Origin: Alitta virens
Lineage: Eukaryota; Annelida; Polychaeta; Phyllodocida; Nereididae
DNA length: 64,000 bases
Assembly: GCA_932294295.1 (NCBI GenBank)
Contig: OW028581.1
Span: forward strand, 12,451,162 to 12,515,161
Direction of reading: 5' to 3'
This document shows positions 47,320-59,334 of this stretch, in pieces. Position numbers and translations under genes: made by a program. Each line of letters begins with the position of its first letter. The first letter of the stretch is position 1. The notes below the pieces were generated by a model that was given only the letters and a program-made list of their open reading frames with translations, did no database searches and was not told the DNA's origin.

Positions 47320-47420
47320 AGAATACTTGGCTGTCATTGGCTGTGACATATAGTACAACAGTGACGTATTTCCGCAAAACACCCGGAAAAGTCGAAAATG
47401 GCGGCCTCCGTTGTTCACAT
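47320..47420 (+). promoter_or_regulatory. Possible TATA-less promoter with CCAAT, CRE-like, ETS and YY1 motifs
   Basis: In order: ATTGGCTG (inverted CCAAT), GTGACGTA (CRE-like), CCGGAA (ETS) and AAAATGGCGGCC (YY1-like). The YY1 motif contains an ATG that opens a short frame beginning MAASVVHITEL before it runs into a (TA)n tract. This fits a housekeeping-type promoter and first exon, but no downstream exon could be linked. Confidence 0.3.
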
Positions 47421-47478
47421 CACAGAGCTAATTAATTCAGGATATTACTTTACCAGTGCATATAGTAAACATATAATA

Positions 47479-47524
<46 letters not shown>
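47479..47524. repeat. (TA)n microsatellite
   Basis: About 46 bp of alternating TA. Confidence 0.97.
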
Positions 47525-47526
<2 letters not shown>

Positions 47527-47639
47527 AGTTATCGCGGGGATTTGTTTCAGTGACCCCAAGCTAACATCTGAGAGGTAAAGTGCAAAAGGGGTTAGTTCCC
47601 CTTTAATACTCCATGAATTTGCTGGTGCTATTTTAAATC

Positions 47640-48240
47640 CTGTGATGCCATGTTTCATTTTAAACGACTTAATACACTTGAAAATGTGGCACATGTTTTT
47701 AGAGTGCATTATGATGGCATTTCATCTTCTGAAAGTTTTAACATCCTTCTCTTTGCAAATGAATATTTCTGTAGGTTTCTCTTTAATGTGCTGGCCTTAT
47801 GTTTATCTTTATTTTGTTTATCTTTTATCTATTTATTTTGCTTTTCTTCTGTTTCTGTACTTGGATGGTGTAGAACTGAATTTTGATTCAAACGCAATGA
47901 GAGCCGTTGAATGGAAATATGAAATTCACTGCATTTCTATCGGTGTGTTTTCTGTTTTCTTTTTATTGTTGCACATTGAATTTACCTTATTTGTTGGGTA
48001 TATTACTATGACCTTAGAACACCCAGCCCTAACCCATTCATTGTTGTGTTTCATTATTAGGCCCTATTTCTTTAATTGTATAAGTGTCAATATGGAGCTA
48101 AATCAAACATTTCTGAGTCTAATCTGAATCTGGTGACCGTCTTAGTGGGTTTTCCTCAGACTATATTGTATTGATATATTGTATGCCTGACTGTAATTCA
48201 AATTGAATTAATGTCTCAAAAATAAATCAATAAAAATTGA
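47640..48240 (+). other. AT-rich open region, possibly a LINE 3' UTR
   Basis: A 161-codon frame at 47642-48127 is hydrophobic, Phe/Leu/Ile-rich and has no recognised domain. The region ends in an AATAAA-rich tail (AAAATAAATCAATAAAAATT), which fits a retroposon 3' end better than a gene. Confidence 0.25.
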
Positions 48241-48959
48241 AGGTTAAAGTGCCAATAACTAGCCCTATTGGTGGCATTCTCTAAATTCAGAATTGAGGCT
48301 TTCTTAGAACTTTTCCATGTTAATGATATCTCTTTCAGAATAGACAGTTATTTAATCCTTGTGCAGGCACGCAAAGACATTGCCAGCAGTGAAAAACGTA
48401 TAAGCCACTCCTTGGGTGTTATATAGCAGATATTTCATGTGAAATATTAAAAACATTCAAAATGTCAAAATCGTGAAGTTCCTGGAAACAGTAAGGCTTC
48501 CTTAATTTAGGGAAACTCGGAATTGCTAAAATATAGTATTGGAGGTTTTTCTATAATCTGCCGGGCCATGAGTACCAGCAGACACTACATTTCAAGGTAC
48601 TTCATTATTTATTCTCAAATTTTGGGCAAAAAATGTCTGCTATTCTGCAAAAACACCGACTTGCCAGCTGACAATAAAATTTAAGAGTTGAGGTATCCTG
48701 CAACAAATTCATGACTAATGCTATACATGATATCAATGGTTTTAATTTATAAACGGTTTTTATCAAATAATACATGCAATACCTGGGCTTGTCGCCAATA
48801 TTTCATTTGGCATTATTGCGGTCATGCAGGTGACTGAATGTTACACACAATTTAAGGTTGCTTGTAAAAAATGGCAGGACGTGGCTGCACAACAGTACCG
48901 AGTATACTAGACCTGTTTGATGCCATTTAATAATGTTTTGACACTTTTATAGATTATAA

Positions 48960-49275
48960 AGATCAAGAATGTAAAGGAAATATATACATTTGTGAAAAAA
49001 AAGAAAAAACACCCTAAAATCTAAATTCCCACTTTTGGTTATTTTAGGCAATAAGACATACCTCTTGGTATGGTCCTCCGACCAACTCGCACGCCGATAT
49101 ATTTCTGGACGTCGGGCGAGCGTTTTACGGACGTCATGCGAGCGTTTTACGGACGTCATGCGAGCGATCTACGATTGCCCCACATACGATCGTAGAAAGA
49201 AGTTATACGTAATTAACAGAGTCACGACGTACGTGGGCATACGTAGGTTTTATACGTGATAGTGTGAATGCCCCT
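48960..49275. mobile_element. CpG-rich fold-back-like fragment with a 22-bp tandem repeat
   Basis: GCGAGCGTTTTACGGACGTC is repeated nearly three times at about 49116-49168 in CpG-rich DNA. The right end (ACGTGATAGTGTGAATGCCCCT) resembles the outer ends of the fold-back elements at 2695 and 62555 in style. No left partner was found. From 48240 to 48960 I see no gene. Confidence 0.4.
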
Positions 49276-49334
49276 TTAGAGTAACTTGTCAGTATCTTGG
49301 CGATGACTTCATCAAATACTCATCCATGGGCCTA

Positions 49335-49405
49335 GTGCAGGTTAGCTCAGTTGGTTAGTCATCTGTCTTCTAATCAATAGGAACTGGGTTCAAATACTTT
49401 GTGGG
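49335..49405 (+). mobile_element. tRNA-like SINE head
   Basis: GGTTAGCTCAGTTGGTTAG (A box) and GGGTTCAAATA (B box, 49386) are spaced like a tRNA gene, and the middle reads like a TCT anticodon loop. The acceptor stem does not pair, so I call it SINE-derived or a pseudo-tRNA. A MITE follows at once. Confidence 0.5.
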
Positions 49406-49421
49406 AATCTGGATCACTTAA

Positions 49422-49810
49422 AGGTGCACTGTCTGTCAAATTTGCAATTTTCTAAGACGCTATCAAACAGTTGAAAATTACCTTTATTAATCAAGGCACA
49501 CTAAATTTGTGTAAATTAATGATTTTATAAGAATAAATTATACATTGAGAGAAAATCCAGACCAAAACATTGGAAACACAATGGAAATGACATCATCACC
49601 ATTGTTCAGTATTGTGATGTCATCACTGGGTTTGTTTACATATTGAGTTTTTGATGGCATGAAAAACTTATATTTATATTATTTATTGTAACTTAAAACT
49701 AAATTGTTGTGCAAAAGTGGGTATGTAATGGTGAAAAATATCATGAGACAAGAAGGCAGTATTGAATTATATCATTATTTTAATGTTCAAATTTGACAGA
49801 CAGTGCACCT
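49422..49810. mobile_element. 389-bp TTAA-flanked MITE
   Basis: Perfect 23-bp ends start AGGTGCACTGTCTGTCAAAT. TTAA lies on both sides (49418-49421, 49811-49814), the target of piggyBac and Kolobok-type elements. The interior has an imperfect palindrome of GATGTCATCA/TGACATCATC. There is no coding capacity. Confidence 0.85.
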
Positions 49811-50014
49811 TTAAACATATAATTGAAATGAAATGCAAGATTGTATTTCTGAATAATATGTCTTCACAGTTCAATATTACACTGCTGAAACCAAGCAGTT
49901 CGGATCATGGTATCACTAGAGTGAAACCTTTTCAAAGGCCTGTCACTATAAATATCTCCTGACAGCTAAGTGAGTGCTCTTAACCGTGATTATTATGTTG
50001 TGGGATTTAAGTAC

Positions 50015-50090
50015 CCAGTTAGCTCAGTTGATTGGATGTGTGCCACGTGAAGCTGGTGTTCTGAGACAAGATTTCAAGTCCAAGTGAATA
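50015..50090 (+). mobile_element. tRNA-like SINE head
   Basis: CAGTTAGCTCAGTTGATTGG followed about 35 bp later by GATTTCAAGTCC gives A and B box spacing. The stems are poor, so it is not a functional tRNA. Confidence 0.45.
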
Positions 50091-50371
50091 TTTACTCTAG
50101 GGTGAAACAAATAAGTCTTAGTTTTTTCTGGATATGTGATATTACAAATGATAACTCGTGTCAAAAATAAGTTGATCTTCTTTTTAATTTCCTAACACAT
50201 AATGTAAGTTACTGTCATAATTTAATGATTGATATAGCACACAGCAAGACATCCAGAGAGCTCCACCACACCAATCCACAAATACATATTTATATATCTC
50301 TGAATTGCACGGTGATGCTGTATGATATGATAAAATTGGCTTCACTATCCCAAGACGTGGCAACCTTGTTT

Positions 50372-50505
50372 CCATGTGACTTTCCATGTGACTTTCCATG
50401 TGACTTTGCTGGTGTAGTGGTTATGGTGTAGAACTGTTAGGTTTAGGTTTGGTAGGTAGGTAGGTAGGTAGGTAGGTAGGATGTAGGTTCAAACATAGCA
50501 GTGGA
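50372..50505 (+). mobile_element. tRNA-like SINE head with a GGTA repeat between its boxes
   Basis: After three tandem CCATGTGACTTT units, CTGGTGTAGTGGTTATGG (A-box-like) and GTAGGTTCAAACAT (B-box-like, 50483) enclose a (GGTA)n run at about 50451-50480 that lengthens the spacer. Confidence 0.45.
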
Positions 50506-50889
50506 CAATCATGAATGACAACAGTTCTTAGTTGCAGTTCTGGGTAATTAAGCTGTAACTTTGTTGATAAATGTTCAAAATTGCCTGGCAATGTGTACAT
50601 TTTAATCCAAAATGGAATCAAATAAATTGGATTATGGAATATCTAACACGTATCCAATTTCTCAATGAGCATTCTTGTGTGTATGGCTAAATGTTGCTAG
50701 AAACCTAGAGAATGCTTTTTGTAAACAAGAACACATTTAACCAATATATGATATACTGCGTGTTATCTATATAGACTGTGTTGAACCTATATAGAATGCT
50801 TTACAGTCACTGTTCCAACTCTATGAATTTGTAATTACAATAAACATACAGCATTTCCGTTTTTGCCATTTGTTATTATATTATTATTT

Positions 50890-51055
50890 CCCAATAACAT
50901 GACGTGTCCTCAGCCCAACATCAATCTGATGTCCGATTTGGCATGCAATCTGTGTACTCTTTGCTGCTCGGATAACAACAGCTCAACAGTCCAACCATGA
51001 CCACTCACGGCCAACATTGGAATGATGTTGACCCAACACGGAATGCTATCTGGGA
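50890..51055. mobile_element. MITE related to the GCATTCCAAATC family
   Basis: It ends AACACGGAATGCTATCTGGG and contains CCGATTTGGCATGC and an AACATTGGAATGATGTTG palindrome, echoing the family at 18111 and 19522. The left boundary is unclear. Confidence 0.4.
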
Positions 51056-51627
51056 GGTCACTTGGCCTTTTGAGGTTTCATTTATGATTTTTATTTTATT
51101 CCGCATGCAAAGTTACACAATAGTTGCCAAGAAGTTAAATCGAACCTCAAAATAGCCAGACAATACCTTCCACTAGTCCCTAGAGCATGAAATCCAATCT
51201 CATGGACTTAAAAGCTAAACTCCAGTTGACATCATCTGAACCCAGCTGCTGGTACTTCCATTGGTCAAAGCAATCCCTCAACCAGTGAGAATCCTGGATT
51301 CACATGACATCATCTGGAGTTTAGCTTCCAAGTCCATGAGATATGTTTCCAACACTATGAATTTGGCTGTGAAGAGACACACACCACAGTTTGCTACAAT
51401 CACTAAGCGACAAGTCCTCCCAAGATACAACTGATGTAGTATTATAGTATTGGACCAACTTGCAATAGGCCTAATGCAACAACTAAGGTGGTGATTATTG
51501 TGATGATATAATGGCATGCCATGCATCAGGTGTGAAATCACTCTTGATTATTGGCAGAAGAGGACACATATATGATTAAATGCTCTTTTCTGTTCATTCA
51601 ACACATGATGATGGTGTGGTCTATATC

Positions 51628-51987
51628 TTGAGTAATGAATGACTTAGCTGCATGTCACTGATAATTGGGAGGTGGTCATTAAGGATGACCATGATGAATG
51701 TCAGCTCAGGGTCCAGACTGGGGAGAACAACAGGGAGTAGATTGGATGGTCCTTCCTGTAGACTGGTGACCTGTCTCTGAACCCTGGACAGCAGGACCAA
51801 GGGGGGGGGGGACGGCAAGTTCATTGAAGGGAGGGTTTAGGATAATTAATGCATGATAACGGATGGGAAGTTAATATGATTCCTTGCCTCCTGCCTAATG
51901 AGGATCACAGGTGAAGGGATGATCAGGGAGACTGGGAAGTGTCCAGATCAATGGACTGACTCTGTGATGATGAATGAGATGTTGTAA
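51628..51987 (+). repeat. 5' long-repeat (LTR-like) block
   Basis: It matches 61991-62407 over segments such as GGGAGGTGGTCATTAAGGAT, CTGAACCCTGGACAGCAGGA and CCTTGCCTCCTGCCTAATGA, including a shared G11 run. Downstream sequence to about 52130 with AATAAAAGGAATAAA may be the rest of the LTR. Confidence 0.65.
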
Positions 51988-52199
51988 TTGCTTTGGGAGG
52001 GCTGATCAGAAAGGGTACTCTGTACATGCAAATAAGGGGATGAAAGTGGGATTGACATTTTGCCAATGAATGTGTGCTTCTGTGATGAGGAGGGGCTTGT
52101 TGAATGTGAGAGAGAATAAAAGGAATAAACTCTGGTGCTCATGATCTTTTAGGAGGAGAGAGACTAATGGGTAACCAGCTTGACACCCAAAGTTGACTT

Positions 52200-52700
52200 G
52201 GAATGTGGATCAACAACACACAATGCTAGGGGGCTGCGGGACAGGCAATTGGTGGAGAGGATCATCCGGGCAGGCAGACCAGGATTATGCTGCCCCTTGA
52301 ATGGCTGTGTTCCGGAGGAAACCACGGAGGAACCCATGGAAGTTGGGCCCATCAGAGGAAGGGAACCAGCAAGGAGTCTCTGAAGAAAAAGGGGAGCTTG
52401 CAGAATTACATGTATCTCGCAAGGTCAATGGGCTGTCAAAAGAGTTCACTAAGCTAATGGCAGCGCTGAAGAGGCCAACCGCTAGGAGCGATTGTCCAAG
52501 CTTGAAGACCCACTGCTCGTGCCCCCGGGACGTCCGATGGGCCAAGATCGGCCCCCTCTCCACTTTACAAAGGAAGGTAGACCCATATGTGTGGCCTGTG
52601 GAAAGGCCGGCCATATGCGACAGGAGTGTAGAGGCACCAGAAGGGATGGTTGGGAAAATTCCGGAGCAGGACCCCAGGGGGGCCGCTAGACACTGCAGCT
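52200..52700 (+). pseudogene. Gag C-terminal remnant with CCHC zinc knuckle
   Basis: A CX2CX4HX4C knuckle (CVACGKAGHMRQEC) is encoded at 52588-52629. The upstream Gag frame (KVNGLSKEFTKLMAALKRP) is in another register, so there is at least one frameshift. Confidence 0.75.
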
Positions 52701-53040
52701 GACTGCGTGAAGGCCCTGGTGGACACGGCAGCGGCAAGCATGGTGCTGCGGTGAAGGGAATTCAACAAATCTGTCGAAGTGTGAGATAACAACCAAAATT
52801 GAGGGCCACCCATGGACTGCTGGGGGTGACCGGCCATGAGCTCAAGGTGTGTGGGGTTACTCAATTGACAGAGGACAATGTAGGAACAATTGAAGTAATA
52901 ATATTGGATAATATTGCTCACCAAGAGATTCTAGGGAGGGATGTGATGAGTTGGGGGGGGGGGGGGGGCAACCATAGACTATTATTCTGGTGTGCTAAAT
53001 TTGAGGGGGCAGGACTTTCAATAGAAGCCAGAGTGTAACA
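52701..53040 (+). pseudogene. Aspartic protease remnant
   Basis: DCVKALVDTAAASMVL at 52701-52751 resembles the retroviral-type protease active site (DTG/DTA). A stop follows immediately and later sequence is broken, with a G19 run at 52949-52967. It ends where the BEL/Pao element begins. Confidence 0.6.
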
Positions 53041-53711
53041 GCCTTAAAGCTGTTGGGTTTCGATGACTCTACACAACATGTAGTATCACAGGCTTTATTG
53101 CCATGCGCCTATATAAGGTTTATACATGCATTGGCCTTAAGTCTTAAGTCTGACTAGCCGTGACACTGAAATAACAATAATTCAGTATAAGGACACATAT
53201 ATAATTGACTAAATAATAATACTATAATATTTGATAGAGAATTGAAAACAATGAATATAATTTACATTTGTTGGTGTTTTACTGATGTCAAATTATAGTT
53301 CCTTCTATGAGGTGAATGTATGAAAGGAAAGTGTGAAAGCATACATGTACATGCAGGATGAGAGCTGTGAATGAATGCGACTGAATGATTGTATACAACA
53401 ACTGAGTAACTGTATACAACACTCCCCACCAAGTGCATGTTATGCTTATAATGTATGTATGTTTAAATAAATCAACATAACACAATGCAAACATTTAATT
53501 CTAATAAGTAATCTTTATGTATATTATAAAAGAAACAAAATGCGATAAACAATACGACCTTTGGATCTCACCATTGTAGACACAAACTGATGCGACAAAT
53601 CACTGGAATTTGAAATCATTTGATGCAAACAACTATCAATCAATCTGTCTGGGATTCCAACAGCAGTACGACCTTATGAATAGGTCTTTCCAAATATTTG
53701 AGTGCAGTCTT

Positions 53712-54647
53712 TCACTTTCTATTGTGGCTCAGACCAGGCTCACCTGTCAACAATTTGACCTTTCTGACTAATTTATCTGAACCTGGGAATGATTCTACAA
53801 CTTTGCCTAACCTACACTGACATCTTGGGATAGCCTCACGATAACCAGGTTTCTTTGAGGTTTGCACCGTTTTGATCTTGGCTGCATTGATGACAAAAAC
53901 TCTTTCCGCCATCTTTCCAAAAAGGTATTGGCGAGATACTGCACCCTATGCCAACGTTTTTGACAGTAGGAGTCAGCAGATTGAAATTCGCCTGGTGGTG
54001 GCAACACCATATTAGTTTTCATGGTCAGCAAGTGATTTGGAGAAATTGGCTGAAGAGCTGTTGGTCGTAAGACCTTCTTCATCAAGTTGATGACCTTCTG
54101 CAACTAACAGTGCATTGAGAACATTACGGAATGACCTGATCTGACGTTCCCATACGCCTCCTTGATGACTGGCGTTAGAAAAATTGATCTGCAGGAGAAA
54201 CTCTTTGACTTTGGAATCATTTACGTTTTCCATGGAATCCTGCAGTGCGCGCATGCCACCAATGAAATTGGTGCCTCGGTCTGAGCGCAAAGTTTTCATT
54301 GGTCCGCGAATACTAAGGAAACGACGAAGCGCATTGATGAACAAATCGGTGTCCAAACGGTTGACTGTTTCAATGTGTACTGGTCTTAAAACAAGATATG
54401 TAAAAACTAAACAATACCTTTTGAGTTCCTTTCTACCTTCTCAAATGTAGAAAGGTCCCTAACAATCTGCCCCTACATGAGTGGGTGAATGGAAGACCAG
54501 GTTCTAGACGGTCCACAGGAAGGTCACTCATCTTCTGTCCTTGGGGACTACTTCTCAATCATCTACAACTAAAACATTTGAAGATCAATTTGGAGACAAT
54601 TGAAGTGAGCCCTAACACCCAGAATGGCTTCTCACTGCATTATTGTC
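53712..54647 (-). pseudogene. BEL/Pao integrase core and C-terminal domain
   Basis: The frame picks up after the LINE with SPQGQKMSDLPVDRLEPG, then TDLFINALRRFLSIRG, RSDRGTNFIGG and SHQGGVWERQIRSFRNVLNA. The C-terminal part (RWHRVQYLANTFLERWRKEF; CRLGKVVESFPGSDKLVRKV) is the BEL-specific end domain in shifted frames. Confidence 0.85.
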
Positions 54648-54651
54648 ATAC

Positions 54652-56731
54652 CACCAGTTGGAGTGTAAATTCAAGAAAACGGGACTCGCAGTACATCGTG
54701 CAATGCTTGATGAACAGAGTCAGGTTGTGGATCGCATGATTAACAAGAGTAAAGCAGCATATTACAACAGCAAACTTCTATCAGCAGACTGTAAAGAGAC
54801 TTTTAAAGTAATTTATGGTCTTACAAGTTATAATCCTGGATCTCCTCTTCTCCCTTCTTCAAGTGAGCCTGCTTTGTGTGAAAAATTTGTCAAATAACCA
54901 AGTCCAATCAATCATGCAACCACTGGACTCCATGACATCCTCAAGCCCAGGTGATCATTCATTACCTGAGGACTTACCTCATCTCCATGAATTTCAAACC
55001 CAAACAACTGACGACATATTGCGAGTCATCAACAATTCAATCAACCTGTGCACTCGATAGTATCCCAACAACTGTCCTTAAGCAGAAAAATATACTGCAT
55101 GCACTTGCGCCATCTATCACTAAACTTGTCAATTTATTACTCACATCAGGTGTCTTCCCAGACAAACTGAAGTTAGCACATGTATCACCATACCTGAAGA
55201 AAACCGGACTTGATGTAAATAACTTCAGCAACTACAGGCCAGTTTCCAACATACCTTTCATTAGCAAGTGATTGAAAAAGTGGTTGCCTAGCAACTAACC
55301 AGCCATTTGACAAGAAATGACCTGCACGGCCCGATGCAGTCTGCATACAAACAAGGTTTAAGCACAGAAACAGCGCTTATTTGCATCAAGTCAGACCTCG
55401 AGCAGATCCTGGATGATGGTGATGGTTTCCTCTTGGTTCTGTTGGATTTGAGCGCCTCGTTTGATACCATTACCCACTCAGTCTTATTACATAGCTAAAT
55501 ACAGCAATTTGGATTCTGAGTACAGTGTTGAAATGGATGAAATCTTATCACAGGCCATAAACAAGCCATTCGCATCAACAACAGTGTCTCCTCAGAAGTT
55601 TTCATTACCACTGGAGTGCCCCAGGGATCTGTCCTGGGGCCATTGCTCTTCTTGATTTATATGTCACCTCTAAGAAGAGTGTTCATGAAACACCATATAT
55701 CTTGACATAGTTTTGCGGATGACACGCAGGTTTACAATCATTTGTCCATAAAAAATTAGAAACAATGTATGCAGCAACTGCAAAACATGCAAAATTGCAT
55801 TAATGATTATCTGGATGATGACAAATAAATTGAAACTCAATGACTTTATGATCATAAAAAGTAAGCACAACAACAGGTATACATGTGAGTATTGGGGAGG
55901 AAGTCATCATACCGAAACATATCGTCAAGAACCTCGGTGCTGTGCTGTGCTAGACTCTACCTTGTCGATGGAAAATCAAGTGAATGCAGTCACACAGTGT
56001 GTATTTCAACTTAAGGCGTAACGCAAGAATAAAACTATATTTCCAGAAGCACGTGCAAAGGCCATCAGCGCCACAGTTCTTTCACGATTACCACAATGGC
56101 CTTTTACTGGGAGTTCCTGATAATACACTGCATAAAATCCAAGTTGCCCAAGATAACGCAGCTCGCCCACTAACCAGAACTACACGTATGGAACATATCA
56201 TCCCAGCACTAAAACATCTGCATTGGCTACCTGTCAGACAGCGCATAAGGATCAAGAATATGTCCATTATACACGAAAGTCTGCATGCCTCTGTTATATC
56301 ACAATATATGAGAGACCTGTGTTCCATCTACCAGCCGGGCAGGTCTCTCAGATCGTCTGCAGATCAATGGAAACTGACTGTCCCCAGATCCACAAACACG
56401 TGCGGTTGCAGATCTTTCAAGACTCTCAGGGCAAAACTATGGAACCAACTTTCACAAGACAAGAGGGCTCCAGTCTCACAACCAGCATTTCGAAAATTAA
56501 ACTCTTATTTATTTATACAATCGTATGGACTTTAAATATACATTTTACAGTCGATTTTTACGTTGATATATTTTTAATTTTACCTACTTATCAATTTCCA
56601 ATTTTAAAATTTTTATCTACATTTATACTTTCATTTTTATATAAATCTTCTTTTTTTATGTTGTTAATATGTACAACGCATAGAAACACATGTAATTTTG
56701 CACTTTATAAATGAATAAAATAATAATAATA
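54652..56731 (+). mobile_element. LINE inserted in the BEL/Pao integrase
   Basis: A 5'-truncated LINE in the opposite orientation, flanked by ATAC on both sides (54648-54651, 56732-56735) and ending in (AAT)n. RT pieces in several frames include SAYKQGLSTETALI, LVLLDLSASFDTITHS and, at the end, LKHLHWLPVRQRI and SFKTLRAKLWNQL. Frameshifts near 55.0, 55.5, 55.9 and 56.0 kb make it inactive. Confidence 0.85.
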
Positions 56732-56735
56732 ATAC

Positions 56736-57643
56736 CCTTTCCTTGGTGACTTGTTTTATCATGACAGTAGTTGACAATCACAGATGAAACAACATGCAAC
56801 TTTGGCAATACCAATTGATGATGCAAATGTATCATGTTGGGCCGTAACTTCTCAGCTCTTAGATCACAAACAGACAACTCATGACGGAATTTATTCTTAC
56901 AGTTTCTAATGAACAACAGACATAAAGCAATTACCCTCTTTGCCTTGTTCCAACTTGAAAATCTTGAGATAGACAACTGATCAGGAGGGTTGGTTCTGAC
57001 AGATAAACAAGTAGTAGACTTAACCTCAGCGCATGAGTCATCCAGATCATACGGTCCCCTGAATTCATAGTCGATGGCTCTGTTCCATAGGAATTCCGGT
57101 CCTGTTAGCCAAATTGAACTGGCTAGTTCCTGAGCATTGCATACTCTAGAGGCAAGGTCAGCTGCATCATCAGTGGTAGGGACACGATGCCACACTACAG
57201 GACTTGATATCTCTCTTATGGTTTTCACACGATTGGCAACATAAACATGGAACCTCTTGGATTCATTGGAAATAAATCCCAGCACAATCTTGCTGTCTGT
57301 TCAGTAATGGCACTCAATGCTATCATAATCAAGCTCCATTTGCAGCATTTGACTAACTTCAGTTGATAGAACAGCCCCTGCCAGTTCCAGTCTTGGAATC
57401 GTAGGTACTCGAAGCGGAGAAACTCGTGACTTGGTTTGTAAGGTAGGCACACTGAGCATATCCTGTCATACAGGCATCTGAGAAACAGTGAAGTTGAACT
57501 GACTTAAGTGCCCCAAATTCTACTGGCTTGAAACATCTGTCCACTTCGATATCCTCGAGACTTGGAAACTCCAGTATCCACTTCTCCCACAGCCATCTTA
57601 AGTCAGGGAGAGGGTCATCCCAGCCTAACTTATCATGGCACAT
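56736..57643 (-). pseudogene. BEL/Pao RNase H region and integrase zinc finger
   Basis: Overlapping frames read KLGWDDPLPDLRWLWEKW, LHCFSDACMTGYAQCAYL, then SNESKRFHVYVANRVKTI, VPTTDDAADLASRV and SIWLTGPEFLW, all standard BEL landmarks, with a frameshift and a stop near 57300. It ends in HDKTSHQGKG of the integrase HHCC finger, where the LINE interrupts it. Confidence 0.8.
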
Positions 57644-57857
57644 AGCTTGAGTATGTTCTTATTATGAATTACAACTGTTGCTATATAAGTCCTAAAGGAT
57701 AGAACAAAGATAGAACTGACAGTACTCAAGATGCTGCCTCAAGTCATGACATGGTTCTTATCTGTGACTCTGAATTGAAGAACATCTGATTCGATGCACC
57801 CTGATACACAAAGAGCTCATTGTATCGGTAAGGAATCATGAGGGAAGACAAATTCCT

Positions 57858-58079
57858 TTAAGTCTTGAGCATACTACTGTGAGTATAAACAACAGGAAGA
57901 GGAATACACATGTCACAATCAAATCCCCTGACATTCAAACCCTGGATGCATTTACAACTCATAACATTACCAGCTGCAGTCATCGTCGACAACTTAAGCC
58001 TAGTTGGTGTCCCACTAACACCAAGCTTCTCAAATATTTCATCTGAAACGAAGGATGGGTCTGACTGCGTATCTAGCAA
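57858..58079 (-). pseudogene. BEL/Pao protease remnant
   Basis: LDTQSDPSFVSDEIFEKLG and LKLSTMTAAGN match the layout of the BEL aspartic protease (DTQS active site). The frame is open but isolated. Confidence 0.75.
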
Positions 58080-58317
58080 TGTGTATGTTATAATCTCAAT
58101 TTCAGGATTAGAATTATATGTGAATATACTTGGACCACCATCGTTGTTCTACCTGTGTATGTAGTCTTCTTGAGTAAATAATGAGACATGTTCTGCTGCA
58201 TTCTTCTCAGTTGACTGTTTTTTTCCAGACTGATCAGTTTCACCGCCATTCTTAAGTGTCCTCTTGCCATGCATGGCAGTTGGGAGGTTCTTCTCGCAGA
58301 TGCTGCACTGTAGGCGT

Positions 58318-59051
58318 TTATTGCAATCTTTGGCCATGTGTCAATTCTTCAAACAACCAAAGTACAGCGCCTTTGTGAGTGATAAAGTCCCGCTTGTCTT
58401 GTAAAGATTGTCCTTGGAATTTCTTGCATTTCTCTAATTGGTGGTTGTCTTTGTTACAGTACATAATCAACTTTTCTTTTAAAATGTTATGTATATTTAC
58501 AATTGAAGAATGAGAACTCGAACTGACCCTTTTGTGATTACTAACATTTTTGTCAGCATACGACAATGTGACTGGTTCGCATACAATTTCAGACTCATTA
58601 AAGATGAAATTGACAAATTCTAAAAATGTAGGGTATCTGTCTTGCCTTTTTACTCTGTGCACTTCCCTGGCAGACCCTGACACAAGCCAGTCAGGCAGCT
58701 TCAGGAGCATCGTGCGATTTTGTAAATCATCCCCAAGAACTTTCAAACTAGAATTATGTCTGTATGCAACCTCACACTGGCGTAAGAAATCACTAAACTT
58801 TCGCACATTCAAATAGTCCTTGCCAGATATTTTAGGCCAGCAGTCTTAAAGGCTTGGGCAACTGAGAAAGAATCACCAAAGCGTTTATTTACTTTAACAC
58901 ATTCTTCGGCTTTCCCTCCCAAATATCTTTGCAAATAATGAATATGTTCTGCAGGGGCAGAAAAAAGTTTTGAAGGCATTTTTCCAGCTGGGGTCTTCCA
59001 TTGGGTGAATACACCTGGATCAGGTAAGGGAAGTCTGCTAATGTTTACCAA
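58318..59051 (-). pseudogene. BEL/Pao gag remnant
   Basis: Two frames carry KLFSAPAEHIHYLQRYLGGK and KLIMYCNKDNHQLEKCKKFQ, the conserved capsid and zinc-knuckle parts of BEL Gag, separated by a break at about 58809. A further shifted frame ends at the Cys/His motif near 58330. Confidence 0.75.
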
Positions 59052-59334
59052 TTGACTAAAAGATCTAACAAGTTCATTGAACTGTTATGTTTCTGAATTG
59101 AAAACAGGATCATTGACTGTTGGTCGGTTTGGGTCAGCACTGTAATTGATTGGTTCACACTTTAGGGCATTGGCATTTGTTTGCTCAGGCGTGTCTGGGT
59201 ACCAAACAGTTTCACACCTTGAGCTGTTGACTGATTTAGAGTGATTTGACAACTGCAATGACTGAGGATTGGCAATTGAACTTGATTGTTTAATTTGAGA
59301 TTGAGGAACAAAAACAGGAGCAGGGTAATTTAAA

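Noticed and set aside
47642..48127. 161-codon hydrophobic frame
   Set aside because: AT-rich Phe/Leu/Ile composition, no domain, and the region looks like a retroposon 3' end.
49335..49405. Functional tRNA gene
   Set aside because: A and B boxes are present but the acceptor and other stems do not pair; SINE-derived is more likely.
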